Shown one piece after another: positions 1 through 8,539 of a DNA stretch of 43,382 bases (positions are counted from its first letter, which is position 1; each line of letters starts with the position of its first letter). Where the stretch lies: assembly GCA_016199805.1 (NCBI GenBank), contig JACQGC010000004.1, positions 170,908 through 214,289 of the forward strand, given 5' to 3'. Below the pieces are notes generated by a model that had not been told where the DNA came from, searched no databases, and saw only the letters and a program-made list of their open reading frames with translations. Source of the stretch: Candidatus Nomurabacteria bacterium. GTDB lineage: Bacteria > Patescibacteriota > Minisyncoccia > Phycocordibacterales > UBA9973. The position numbers and the translations under genes are program-made.

Positions 1-130
1 TCAGAAGTTTCGCGGTGGGCTGATATTTGTCTCTCATGACCAACATTGGTGGTATCACAAACCGATGCTACTTGCCAGAATGGAAATATTTAAGATTGAT
101 ATTACTTTAAGTGGGGATGTCAATTTTTAC

Positions 131-163
131 CCACCAACAGAAAAAGGCACCGATGGGATGCCT
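131..163. repeat. 33-bp direct repeat, copy 1; contains a perfect 10-bp stem GAAAAAGGCA-N9-TGCCTTTTTC (terminator-like)
   Basis: ccaccaacagaaaaaggcaccgatgggatgcct is identical to 1137-1169; the T-run follows in this copy. Confidence 0.85.
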
Positions 164-239
164 TTTTCAGGTTTCCTGCGATGTCTTTTATTGATGTTGA
201 TTGCAAGAGAATATGTCTTAAATATGGTATAATACATAT

Positions 240-533
240 ATGTCACCACTTACAAAAAAGAGTTTGTTTTGGGATACTGACACAAGCACCATTGACTTGA
301 AAAAAAACAAGCGCTACGTGATAGAACGAATTTTAAGATTCGGTGATTTAGATGATTATAAGTGGATGCGTGATATATATTCCACAGAAGATCTAAAAAA
401 TGTTATTCTTGAAGAAAGATCGGACCTTGATCCGAAGTCGATTAACTTTTGGTGTTATAATTTTGGTATTGAAGAATCAATATGCACAAAGAAACTCTTA
501 GCAAAAAAACAAGAATTGTTTTGGAGAAAATAG
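240..533 (+). CDS. DUF6922-like small protein, putative antitoxin partner of the AbiEii-type protein
   Basis: 97-aa ORF with FWD...YVIERILRFGDLDDYKWM pattern; overlaps the next gene; extended -10 TGGTATAAT at 225-233. Confidence 0.65.
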   Translation: MSPLTKKSLFWDTDTSTIDLKKNKRYVIERILRFGDLDDYKWMRDIYSTEDLKNVILEERSDLDPKSINFWCYNFGIEESICTKKLLAKKQELFWRK

Positions 534-1102
534 TCCCTGTCGCGAGACCATTTTATTTGGCTGGGGGTACTGCACTTGCCCTTGAATTGGGTCACAGGAT
601 TTCCGTGGATCTTGATTTTTTTAGTAAAGATACTTTCTCTGTTTCTTCCCTAGTTTTAAAACTAAATACTCTGGGCAAGCTTAAAATTGAAGACCAGAGT
701 GAAGATACTTTCAACGGATCACTTGATGGGGTTAAAATAAGTTTCTTTTATTATCCATATCCACTTATTTTTCCAACAAGAGAATATAGTAATGTTGTAT
801 TAGCAGACGAAAGGGATATCGGGGCAATGAAAGTTCAGGCAATATCTGGCAGGGGAAGTAAGAAAGATTTTGTGGATATTTTTGTTTTGTTAAAAAAGTA
901 TTCATTGAAAGAGTTGCTTGGTTTTTTCCATAAAAAATATGAAAAATTTAATTACAACCAACTCCACATTCTAAAAAGCCTAAGATATTTTTATGATGCA
1001 GATACAAATCCGGAACCAATATACATTCACCCAATATCGTGGGACGAAGTAAAAAATTTTATAAAGAATATTGTGGATGAGTATTTGAAGTCTCAAAGTT
1101 AA
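482..1102 (+). CDS. AbiEii/AbiGii-type nucleotidyltransferase (toxin) family protein
   Basis: YLAGGTALALELGHRISVDLDFFSKDTF nucleotidyltransferase motif; overlaps the upstream ORF by 52 nt. Confidence 0.8.
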   Translation: MHKETLSKKTRIVLEKIVPVARPFYLAGGTALALELGHRISVDLDFFSKDTFSVSSLVLKLNTLGKLKIEDQSEDTFNGSLDGVKISFFYYPYPLIFPTREYSNVVLADERDIGAMKVQAISGRGSKKDFVDIFVLLKKYSLKELLGFFHKKYEKFNYNQLHILKSLRYFYDADTNPEPIYIHPISWDEVKNFIKNIVDEYLKSQS

Positions 1103-1133
1103 AAACTGCAAGGCAAGACCTTGCAGTTTTTTT
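1101..1133. terminator. Rho-independent terminator
   Basis: Perfect 13-bp stem AAAAACTGCAAGG/CCTTGCAGTTTTT with 5-nt loop and T-run. Confidence 0.85.
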
Positions 1134-1136
1134 CAT

Positions 1137-1169
1137 CCACCAACAGAAAAAGGCACCGATGGGATGCCT
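1137..1169. repeat. 33-bp direct repeat, copy 2
   Basis: Identical to 131-163. Confidence 0.85.
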
Positions 1170-1264
1170 CTTTGAGAGGACCATGTGGTGCCTTTGATTT
1201 GATGACGAGCTCCATCGAAGCTCGCTTGCCACTTTTGAAAGGTTAGTGGCGGAACCTGCTCAGT

Positions 1265-3379
1265 CTACTGAGCGATTTGCAGTACGGTCGGGAATGACGT
1301 TTTCACGTCGCCGACCGTGAGCTCTCCCAGAACATTCTGGGAGGAAGAACTATTTACCGGAGCTCGAAAGTTAATCTGATCGAGTCCCGGGAAATCTGGT
1401 TGAGTGCCTGCGTAAATTACTTCTGCGGGAACTCCGCCGATTGTTAGCGTGGTCGTTGCCAACGCGCTGCAGGCCTGATGGGGAGCTTCCCCAATGGCGG
1501 GCGTGCAAGACGGTTGCTTGGCGCCTAGTCCGGTGGCCCAGGCGGTGTAATACCCACCCGGAATCATCGGTTTGTCAGCCGTCACTAATATGACGGTGCT
1601 GGCGGTGGCATCCGTGAGGATGCCAAGTGAGTTGTTCATAAAGACGCCCGGGGCTGTCGCTGTGAAAGCGAAGGTCATCGGGGGTCCGAGAACTGTCCCG
1701 CGAACGACTTGAACTGTTCCGTTGCCCGACAGAATGTCGGGAGCTAGAAAGTTAATTTGGCCGCCGTCGACATATGTCAGCGGGGCAGGTTGTCCGTTCA
1801 CAAGCACCTTTGTTCCACCGCAGAGGGTGGTGGGTAGCGGGGGGGTCGTGGACGACGAGGCAGCGTTGTAGCACAGGTTGGTCCCGAAGACGGTACCAAG
1901 TGCGCGAGGGGCAAGCGTATGCTCCATCGACGCTGCGTTACGAATTCCGCCATCGGTAATAGTCGGGAGAGGCACTTGTGCGGTCACGTTGACCGTGACC
2001 CTGGCCGTATCGAACCCGAGGGGTCCGTTTGCGGTCAGGATGATGATGTTCGCACCTATTCCGGGGGTGATTTCCAACTTTCCGGAAAGGGGAAGGAATC
2101 CCAGCGGGTCCGGCGAAAGGTATGCCGGGAAGATGGACACCGTAGTTGCGTTCACAGTTGACCACTCGAGAGTGGATTTGCCACCCTGGACCAACAGCGT
2201 AGGGTTCGCAGTGAAGTCGTTAACCCTGGCTGGTCCCGGTGCGGTCCACTCCCACTCGTGAACGCTCTTGTCTGTGCCGTTGTACGTTCGGAAGTAAGCT
2301 ACGCTTCCGTTCGACACGGCGCTCATCGCGTAATTCTCTTTGAATCCGTTCAGGGCGTCGCTGTCGTACGAAGACAGCACTGTGACTTTGTTGGTCTTTG
2401 TGTTAATCGCGACCAGCTTGTCGTGGGCGGCGCCTACTGTGCGGTTGCTACCACTCAGTAGAGCAATGTCGCCCGACAGGTTGGTCACGAAGATGTCTAC
2501 TGTGAGCAGGGGAGTTTCCCCTGAATTGAATTTCTCGTCTGCGTTTCCCTTTTCATCTACCACTCCAGCGTGCCCTTTCTTATCGGCACCTATGAAGGCG
2601 TATGAAACACGGGAATTCTTCCAGTCACCAGCCACACTCATACGGACTGTTGGCGGAACTTTTTGCGTGTACGAGCCGTTGGTCTCGAAGACACCAATTT
2701 CGGTCGTCGAGTATCCGCCGGGGACTGCTACATCCATCATCTCCATAATGAACCTGCCGTCCGGCAGCTTTACGAACGAGACGATGTCTTTGTCTGTTGT
2801 GACCACCGTGCGGAGGTCACAAGTGGACTTTGTGGCGTCCACTACCAAACCCAGCGTGTAGAGAGTACTGCTTACACTCGTCTTTGTCTTCGTCTGGCCC
2901 ACATAATAGTATGCGTCAGCCGAAGGCATTGCCGAGATAGTCAGGTATTTCTCGAGGGAGCCTTTTCCTCCGTTCACAACATAGTTGGAACAGAGAACAT
3001 TAGCAGTCTTGGTGGTTGGGTCGTACTTGAGAGTGACAGGTACCATATTAGCGCCGCTCATTAAACTCATCAAGCTATCCCTCCCTTGCGGAGGAAAGGA
3101 GTTTGTAAAAGTGTACAACTGACCATCTATCGTGGTCAGGCTTTTCGTCAACGGAGATACCGACGAGAAGTTTTGCAACCGGGTGTTGCCGGAGTAGAAA
3201 GCCCATCCGCCGTCCTGGCGGGTGATGCTCCAGACTTGGTTGTCTGGTCCAATTCCGTAAATCGCCGCCTGGTTCGTCGCTAGGGCGGGGATGAGCGGTA
3301 CTTCTACTGTTTCCCCAAAAACAATCCCACAAAGTGCCAGGAGGCACGATGTTAGGATAAATAGCTGTTTCATTGTCAA
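1265..3379 (-). CDS. Secreted protein with acidobacterial TIGR03437-like (Solibacter C-terminal) domain
   Basis: Signal peptide MKQLFILTSCLLALCGIVFG; C-terminal PRALGTVFGTNL...VLVNGQPAPLTYVDGGQINFLAP...APGVF...DQINFRAP pattern; GC visibly higher than flanks. Confidence 0.75.
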   Translation of the reverse strand: MTMKQLFILTSCLLALCGIVFGETVEVPLIPALATNQAAIYGIGPDNQVWSITRQDGGWAFYSGNTRLQNFSSVSPLTKSLTTIDGQLYTFTNSFPPQGRDSLMSLMSGANMVPVTLKYDPTTKTANVLCSNYVVNGGKGSLEKYLTISAMPSADAYYYVGQTKTKTSVSSTLYTLGLVVDATKSTCDLRTVVTTDKDIVSFVKLPDGRFIMEMMDVAVPGGYSTTEIGVFETNGSYTQKVPPTVRMSVAGDWKNSRVSYAFIGADKKGHAGVVDEKGNADEKFNSGETPLLTVDIFVTNLSGDIALLSGSNRTVGAAHDKLVAINTKTNKVTVLSSYDSDALNGFKENYAMSAVSNGSVAYFRTYNGTDKSVHEWEWTAPGPARVNDFTANPTLLVQGGKSTLEWSTVNATTVSIFPAYLSPDPLGFLPLSGKLEITPGIGANIIILTANGPLGFDTARVTVNVTAQVPLPTITDGGIRNAASMEHTLAPRALGTVFGTNLCYNAASSSTTPPLPTTLCGGTKVLVNGQPAPLTYVDGGQINFLAPDILSGNGTVQVVRGTVLGPPMTFAFTATAPGVFMNNSLGILTDATASTVILVTADKPMIPGGYYTAWATGLGAKQPSCTPAIGEAPHQACSALATTTLTIGGVPAEVIYAGTQPDFPGLDQINFRAPVNSSSSQNVLGELTVGDVKTSFPTVLQIAQ

Positions 3380-3402
3380 AGAGCCTCCTTGGCTCTGGGG
3401 GT

Positions 3403-3432
3403 ATTATAGCACAAAAAGCTTGTAAATGTCAA
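3403..3432 (-). promoter_or_regulatory. Consensus sigma70-type promoter for the 1265-3379 gene
   Basis: Minus strand TTGACA (3432-3427), 18-nt spacer, TATAAT (3408-3403). Confidence 0.8.
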
Positions 3433-3506
3433 GTTTTTCCACAGGGTGTGGATAACTAAGGGTATTGACGTTGCTATCTAAAATAGCGCCATGATATAAT
3501 GGGTAA

Positions 3507-4046
3507 ATGGAACCAAATAACAATAAAAAATCTCTCGTTTCCGTTTTAATAGTTATCGGGGTTATCGTATTAGCCATAATGGGTTGGATGATTTTACAGA
3601 AGAATAAGGCGCCAACCAGTACTCCTGCCGAAGAGGTTACCAAGGAAGCCGGAGTGGTTTTGTTGCAGTCAAAATTTATATTTCCCAAGACACTGGGATT
3701 GACGCGGGTTACTCAAAAACAAGTCCCCGTAAGTATTCAAATTTTCAGCTTGGCCGCCACCGAGAACCAAACATATAACTCTATTCAATACGAGAGCGGA
3801 AAAACCGGTTATCAGTCTTTATATGTAGTATCAAACCTGACAACTCAAGAATATGTGCGGGAACTTGCCAAACAGCTTGCAACGCCTGGAACAAAATCTT
3901 CATGGGTCTTGCAAGGTAGCGCCAGCACTCACTTGGCTGGCTATGTAGAATTTCTAGATAGCGTTTCTGCCGCTCAAGCCCGAGTGACTTTTTTCCAACA
4001 GGGGTCTGGTGTGAAGGTTACCGTGCAAAGCTTAAATACGAAATAG
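3507..4046 (+). CDS. Hypothetical single-TM protein
   Basis: 179-aa ORF; N-terminal hydrophobic segment; TATAAT at 3495-3500. Confidence 0.7.
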   Translation: MEPNNNKKSLVSVLIVIGVIVLAIMGWMILQKNKAPTSTPAEEVTKEAGVVLLQSKFIFPKTLGLTRVTQKQVPVSIQIFSLAATENQTYNSIQYESGKTGYQSLYVVSNLTTQEYVRELAKQLATPGTKSSWVLQGSASTHLAGYVEFLDSVSAAQARVTFFQQGSGVKVTVQSLNTK

Positions 4047-4068
4047 TAAATTTTATTAATTTAAATAT

Positions 4069-5463
4069 ATGGTTATGAATCATAAAAAAACACATCTCAT
4101 CCTTTTGCTTCTGATTATTTTAGTTAATATTTTTTCTTTTTCTATCAAAGCGCAAGCGACCACAGAATCTTGTCTTGTGACAAACTGGAATTGCGAAAGC
4201 AGTGCTGATGGTATTTATGACGGTACGAATTGCGGTGTGTACATTGGTTATCTGCCTTCAGTCACTTGCGTTTGCACTGATCCTCAAATGCCTTTTTGTA
4301 CAAATCCTTTCCCCGTTGCTCTTTCCGAAAGACGTGAAGGCTCGGCATTTGGTGGCGGCGGAGGTTACGCTTGTCGTGATGAAGATATAGTTAATGGATT
4401 AGGTTTTGCACGTGCATGCGGTCCTACTGGGGGTTGCGGTACTTGTTCCAATCCTCCTCCTCCAGTCAACTGCACCGATTTTAACGATGCTTGTTACCCT
4501 TGGGGCCCGTGTTGCGGAGCTATACCAGATGTCTGCGGAGACCATTCCTGTAGCAGTGCCGAACAAACCAACCATTCTTGCCCTGCGGATTGCGGTGGCG
4601 GAGCTGTCAATGGAGCTTGCTCGGCGACTCACTACAGCTGTGACGTGGGCACAAGCACAAGCAACGCGGAAGCTTCTCCAAACTGGACTTGGAGTTGTAG
4701 TGGCATAAACGGTGGCACGCCAGCGTCTTGCTCGCAAGCCATGCCTACTCCTTCCGGACTCACGGCTTCTTGTCCTTTGCCTGGTACATCTGCTACTGCC
4801 AGCTGGACTCTTCCTTCGGGATACACGCTTTCGTATTTCAGAATTACTGATACGACTACCGGCGCCAGCCCTGCAGTCTGGATTCCGGAAAACAAAAGTG
4901 ATACGGGGCCAAGTACATCTTTTGCAACGACACCCGGGCACAGCTACAGCACCTGGGTTCACACCAGATTACCGAGTGGAGCATATAGTAATGCTGTCAG
5001 TACAACTTTTAACTGCAGCTCGACGACCGGAACCCTTACTCCTCCGGCACCTTCTTGTATCATCCCTGTTGGTGCAAACACTTGTTTTGTAAATCTAAAC
5101 TGGACTCTCGCAAATCCATCAGCTGTTCCGACTGCCATCACGGCTATCGGAATGACCGATGTAACCGTGACCAATACCATGGCCACTCCTCAATCTGGAG
5201 TCCAGTCGGTAACCGTTCCTTGGGGCGGAAGAACTTTTTATCTTTACAACAATTCGATGCAGCTCGCTACGAGCACTGCCTCTGCGGCCTCGGTCACCTG
5301 CGCATCGGGTAGCGGCTGGGACGGCACCAAATGCTCCACCACAGTAAATGGTGGCTGGACAGCCTGGAGCGCCTGGGGTGCTTGCAGTCAATCTTGCGGC
5401 GGAGGAACACAGACGGCCACGCGCACTTGCACCAACCCTACACCGGCAAATGGTATAATGTAG
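4069..5463 (+). CDS. Secreted Cys-rich protein ending in a truncated thrombospondin type-1 repeat
   Basis: Signal peptide; C-terminal [37 protein letters not shown]. Confidence 0.75.
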   Translation: MVMNHKKTHLILLLLIILVNIFSFSIKAQATTESCLVTNWNCESSADGIYDGTNCGVYIGYLPSVTCVCTDPQMPFCTNPFPVALSERREGSAFGGGGGYACRDEDIVNGLGFARACGPTGGCGTCSNPPPPVNCTDFNDACYPWGPCCGAIPDVCGDHSCSSAEQTNHSCPADCGGGAVNGACSATHYSCDVGTSTSNAEASPNWTWSCSGINGGTPASCSQAMPTPSGLTASCPLPGTSATASWTLPSGYTLSYFRITDTTTGASPAVWIPENKSDTGPSTSFATTPGHSYSTWVHTRLPSGAYSNAVSTTFNCSSTTGTLTPPAPSCIIPVGANTCFVNLNWTLANPSAVPTAITAIGMTDVTVTNTMATPQSGVQSVTVPWGGRTFYLYNNSMQLATSTASAASVTCASGSGWDGTKCSTTVNGGWTAWSAWGACSQSCGGGTQTATRTCTNPTPANGIM

Positions 5464-5466
5464 TTG

Positions 5467-7266
5467 ATGCAAATCAATGAAGACCAGCTAAAGAAATTTA
5501 TTTTAGACGGAGGACTCGTGTCCAAGACGGACTTTGAGGAGGCCTCAAAAATAGCCGAAACCAAAAAACAAAAAGTCAGCAATGTTTTACTTTCCCTTGG
5601 AAAAATATCCGAAGCTGATTTGAAAAAAACCGAAGCTTTTGTTTTGGGTATACCGTTTGTAAATCTGGCGGACCAAAAAATAGATTTCTCGGTATTGTCC
5701 CTCATCCCGGAACCGATTGCCCGCAATTATAATATAGTCGCTTACAAAAAAAGCGAAGAAAATAAAAAAAGTAAGGAAAATGAAAATAGCCTGGAGGTGG
5801 CCATGCTCGACGTAGACGACTTGCCGGTAATTGATTTCATAAAAAAACGCTCCGGACTTAAAATATTACCCAGGCTCACCGACACGGCATCTATCCGCTC
5901 GGTCTTGGTGCAATACAGGCAAAGCTTGACGGCGGAATTTCAGGATATCATCCAAAAAGAATCCAGCGCTTTAAAAATTTCTTCCGGAGATGAAAACAAT
6001 AGTGATGGTGAAAAAATGCCGGAAAAATCGGAATCGGAACTCAAAGACTTGGCCGAGGATTTGCCGGTGGTAAAAATCGTCGACTCTCTGATTTTCCACG
6101 CGATATTGCAAAACGCATCCGATATCCATATCGAGCCGGGAGAAAGCGAGCTGACCGTGCGTTACAGGATAGACGGCATCTTACATGACGCCATGGTCTT
6201 GGATAAAAATGCAGGCTCCGGTATTACCGCCCGCATCAAAGTGTTGTCCAATTTGAAACTAGATGAAAAAAGATTGCCACAAGATGGCAGATTTAAAATA
6301 GAACAAAACGGAGAAAAGATTTCTTTCCGTGTCTCCACCTTGCCGACTTTCTTCGGAGAAAAAACGGTCATCAGAATTTTAAAAGAAAACGCGCACGGCT
6401 TTTCTTTGGAAATTTTGGGCTTCCACGGGGAAGGGCTGGAGCGAATACACGGTTCATTGAAACAAAAGACAGGAATGATTTTGGCCACCGGTCCGACGGG
6501 GTCCGGAAAAACTACAACTCTGTATACCATGCTGGACCTTTTAAATAGGCCGGAGGTAAATATCTCTACAGTAGAAGACCCAATAGAGTATCAAATGCCC
6601 CGGGTGAATCAGACACAAGTAAAACCTGAGATAGGGCTTACTTTTGCCAATGGTTTGCGTTCGCTTCTGCGACAAGACCCGGATATCGTGATGGTGGGGG
6701 AGATTCGTGACGGAGAAACGGCTGGGCTCGCCATCAATGCGTCGCTCACCGGACACTTGGTCCTCTCTACTATTCACACCAACTCTGCTTCCGGAGCAAT
6801 ACCGAGATTGATGGATATGGGCGTGGAACCATTTTTGATAACGGCCACAGTGAAAACAATTATAGCCCAGAGGTTGGTGCGCCGGCTGACCACAAACAAA
6901 GAAAAATATTTCCTTTCTCCCGCCGAACTTGAAAATCTCGGCAAGATTGTGGATTTAGACAGAACAATTGATTTTCTAAAAACGGAAAAGATTTTGGGGC
7001 CAGATGAAGTGTGGGAAAAAGTTCCATTTTACAAGCCGGTAAAGTCCGCCGAATCGGAAGATGGTTATGCCGGCCGAGTGGGCATACATGAAGTGCTGAC
7101 GGTGACCCAAACTATACGCGAAATGATATTGAAAAATAGTTCCCAAGATGAGATAGAAGCTCAGGCAAAAAAAGAAGGAATGCTGACGATGCTGGAAGAC
7201 GGAGTTTTCCAGGCTGTTTTGGGGCAAATTTCGCTGGAAGAAATATTTCGGGTTGTTTCCGAGTAG
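5467..7266 (+). CDS. pilB: Type IV pilus assembly ATPase PilB/GspE family
   Basis: Walker A ATGPTGSGKTTTLY; Asp box VEDPIEY; GEIRDGETA; start chosen at ATG 5467 (TTG at 5464 also possible). Confidence 0.92.
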   Translation: MQINEDQLKKFILDGGLVSKTDFEEASKIAETKKQKVSNVLLSLGKISEADLKKTEAFVLGIPFVNLADQKIDFSVLSLIPEPIARNYNIVAYKKSEENKKSKENENSLEVAMLDVDDLPVIDFIKKRSGLKILPRLTDTASIRSVLVQYRQSLTAEFQDIIQKESSALKISSGDENNSDGEKMPEKSESELKDLAEDLPVVKIVDSLIFHAILQNASDIHIEPGESELTVRYRIDGILHDAMVLDKNAGSGITARIKVLSNLKLDEKRLPQDGRFKIEQNGEKISFRVSTLPTFFGEKTVIRILKENAHGFSLEILGFHGEGLERIHGSLKQKTGMILATGPTGSGKTTTLYTMLDLLNRPEVNISTVEDPIEYQMPRVNQTQVKPEIGLTFANGLRSLLRQDPDIVMVGEIRDGETAGLAINASLTGHLVLSTIHTNSASGAIPRLMDMGVEPFLITATVKTIIAQRLVRRLTTNKEKYFLSPAELENLGKIVDLDRTIDFLKTEKILGPDEVWEKVPFYKPVKSAESEDGYAGRVGIHEVLTVTQTIREMILKNSSQDEIEAQAKKEGMLTMLEDGVFQAVLGQISLEEIFRVVSE

Positions 7267-7277
7267 TTTAAAATTTC

Positions 7278-8495
7278 ATGTTATTTATTTACACGGCAAA
7301 ATCGAAAACGGGGGAAATCGTCGAGAGTACCCTCGAGGCCAAAGACCGCTTTTCGCTGGCTCGGGATTTGCGTTCCCGTGGTTTTATTCCGCTTTCAATC
7401 AGAGAAAAGGATAAAGATTTCGTCGACAAGTTTTCAGGTGTCTCCGGCATGTTTTCAAAAGTTTCCGCCTCCGAGCAGATTATTTTTACCAAGAACTTAA
7501 GCGGGATGATCAAGGCCGGACTTTCTCTGTATCGGGCATTGTCTGTGCTGAAGAAACAAACCAAGAATGAAAAATTCAACAAAATTCTGACATCAATTTC
7601 CGCTGATATAAATTCCGGCGAAACATTTTCGAGCGCCCTTTCAAAATTTCCAGATGTTTTCTCGGGGTTATTTGTTTCGATGGCTCGCGCTGGTGAGGAA
7701 TCCGGAAATCTCGCTGGCGCACTTTCAGATATAGGTATGAATTTGGAAAAATCCAACTCCTTGACCAAGAAAATAAAAGGCGCGCTCATTTACCCGGGCG
7801 TCATTATGTCGGCCATGGTGGTCATCGGAGTGCTGATGTTTGCTTTTGTGGTGCCGACTCTGGCCAGCACTTTTAAAGAACTCGGTGTAAAACTGCCCAT
7901 GGCTACGCAAATTCTGGTTTTTCTCGGGAATTTTTTCTCTAAAAATTTGCTGTTGACGTTTGCCATTATCTTTTTTATGGCCTTTGTCTTGTATTCCACT
8001 TTCCGCGCCAAATTTATGGCCAAATATATTGATTTCGTTATTTTAAAATTACCGATTATAAACAATCTGACGAGGGAATTGAATACTGCTCGCACTGCCC
8101 GCACCATGTCCTCGCTTTTACTTTCCGGTGTTTCTATTACTCGGGCAGTGGAAATAACCGAAGATGTGGTGCAAAATATTTATTACAAAAAAGTTTTGGA
8201 AGAAGCGAAAACAGCGATAGAAAAAGGTGCTCCGTTCTCGCAAGTATTTGAAGCCAACCCGAATCTTTATCCTATAATGATGTCGGAGATGATTCAAGTG
8301 GGGGAGGAGACGGGAAAATTGTCCGACATGCTTTTGCAAATTGCTTTGTTTTATGAAGAAGAAGTTGAAAATAAAACAAAAAATCTCTCCACCATTATCG
8401 AGCCAATGCTGATGATTTTCATCGGCGCAGGAGTCGGCTTCTTTGCTATCTCTATGATTTCGCCGCTTTATTCAATTTTGGGAAGTATTAATTAG
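7278..8495 (+). CDS. pilC: Type II secretion/type IV pilus inner membrane protein PilC/GspF
   Basis: F-domain sequences, e.g. FTKNLSGMIKAGLSLYRAL and EPMLMIFIGAGVGFFAISMISPLYSI. Confidence 0.92.
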   Translation: MLFIYTAKSKTGEIVESTLEAKDRFSLARDLRSRGFIPLSIREKDKDFVDKFSGVSGMFSKVSASEQIIFTKNLSGMIKAGLSLYRALSVLKKQTKNEKFNKILTSISADINSGETFSSALSKFPDVFSGLFVSMARAGEESGNLAGALSDIGMNLEKSNSLTKKIKGALIYPGVIMSAMVVIGVLMFAFVVPTLASTFKELGVKLPMATQILVFLGNFFSKNLLLTFAIIFFMAFVLYSTFRAKFMAKYIDFVILKLPIINNLTRELNTARTARTMSSLLLSGVSITRAVEITEDVVQNIYYKKVLEEAKTAIEKGAPFSQVFEANPNLYPIMMSEMIQVGEETGKLSDMLLQIALFYEEEVENKTKNLSTIIEPMLMIFIGAGVGFFAISMISPLYSILGSIN

Positions 8496-8500
8496 TATTT

Positions 8501-8539
8501 CCCCTCTCCTTCGCAAGGAGAGGGGGCAGGGGGTGAGGT
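8501..8539. repeat. Solo REP-like palindrome, family A
   Basis: CCCCTCTCCTT-CGC-AAGGAGAGGGG (11-bp stem) followed by GCAGGGGGTGAGGT; lies between convergent genes. Confidence 0.8.

Noticed and set aside
2-232. Open frame at the left edge (QKFRGGLIFVSHDQHWWYHKPM...)
   Set aside because: No recognisable family; it would read through the terminator-like stem at 131-163. May be the tail of a gene outside the window, so not called.
1774-3283. Plus-strand ORFs opposite the 1265-3379 gene
   Set aside because: They are antisense frames kept open by the higher GC of the real minus-strand gene; no domain-like content.
4399-4962. 187-aa minus-strand ORF inside the 4069-5463 gene
   Set aside because: Arg-rich, low-complexity translation typical of an antisense frame of a Cys/Ser-rich gene.
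8501-8539. Family A repeat as an ordinary rho-independent terminator only
   Set aside because: It may terminate transcription, but it lacks a T-run and the same core recurs at 39809, 42692 and 43127 with a GTGAGG tail, so a repeat-element explanation is needed as well.
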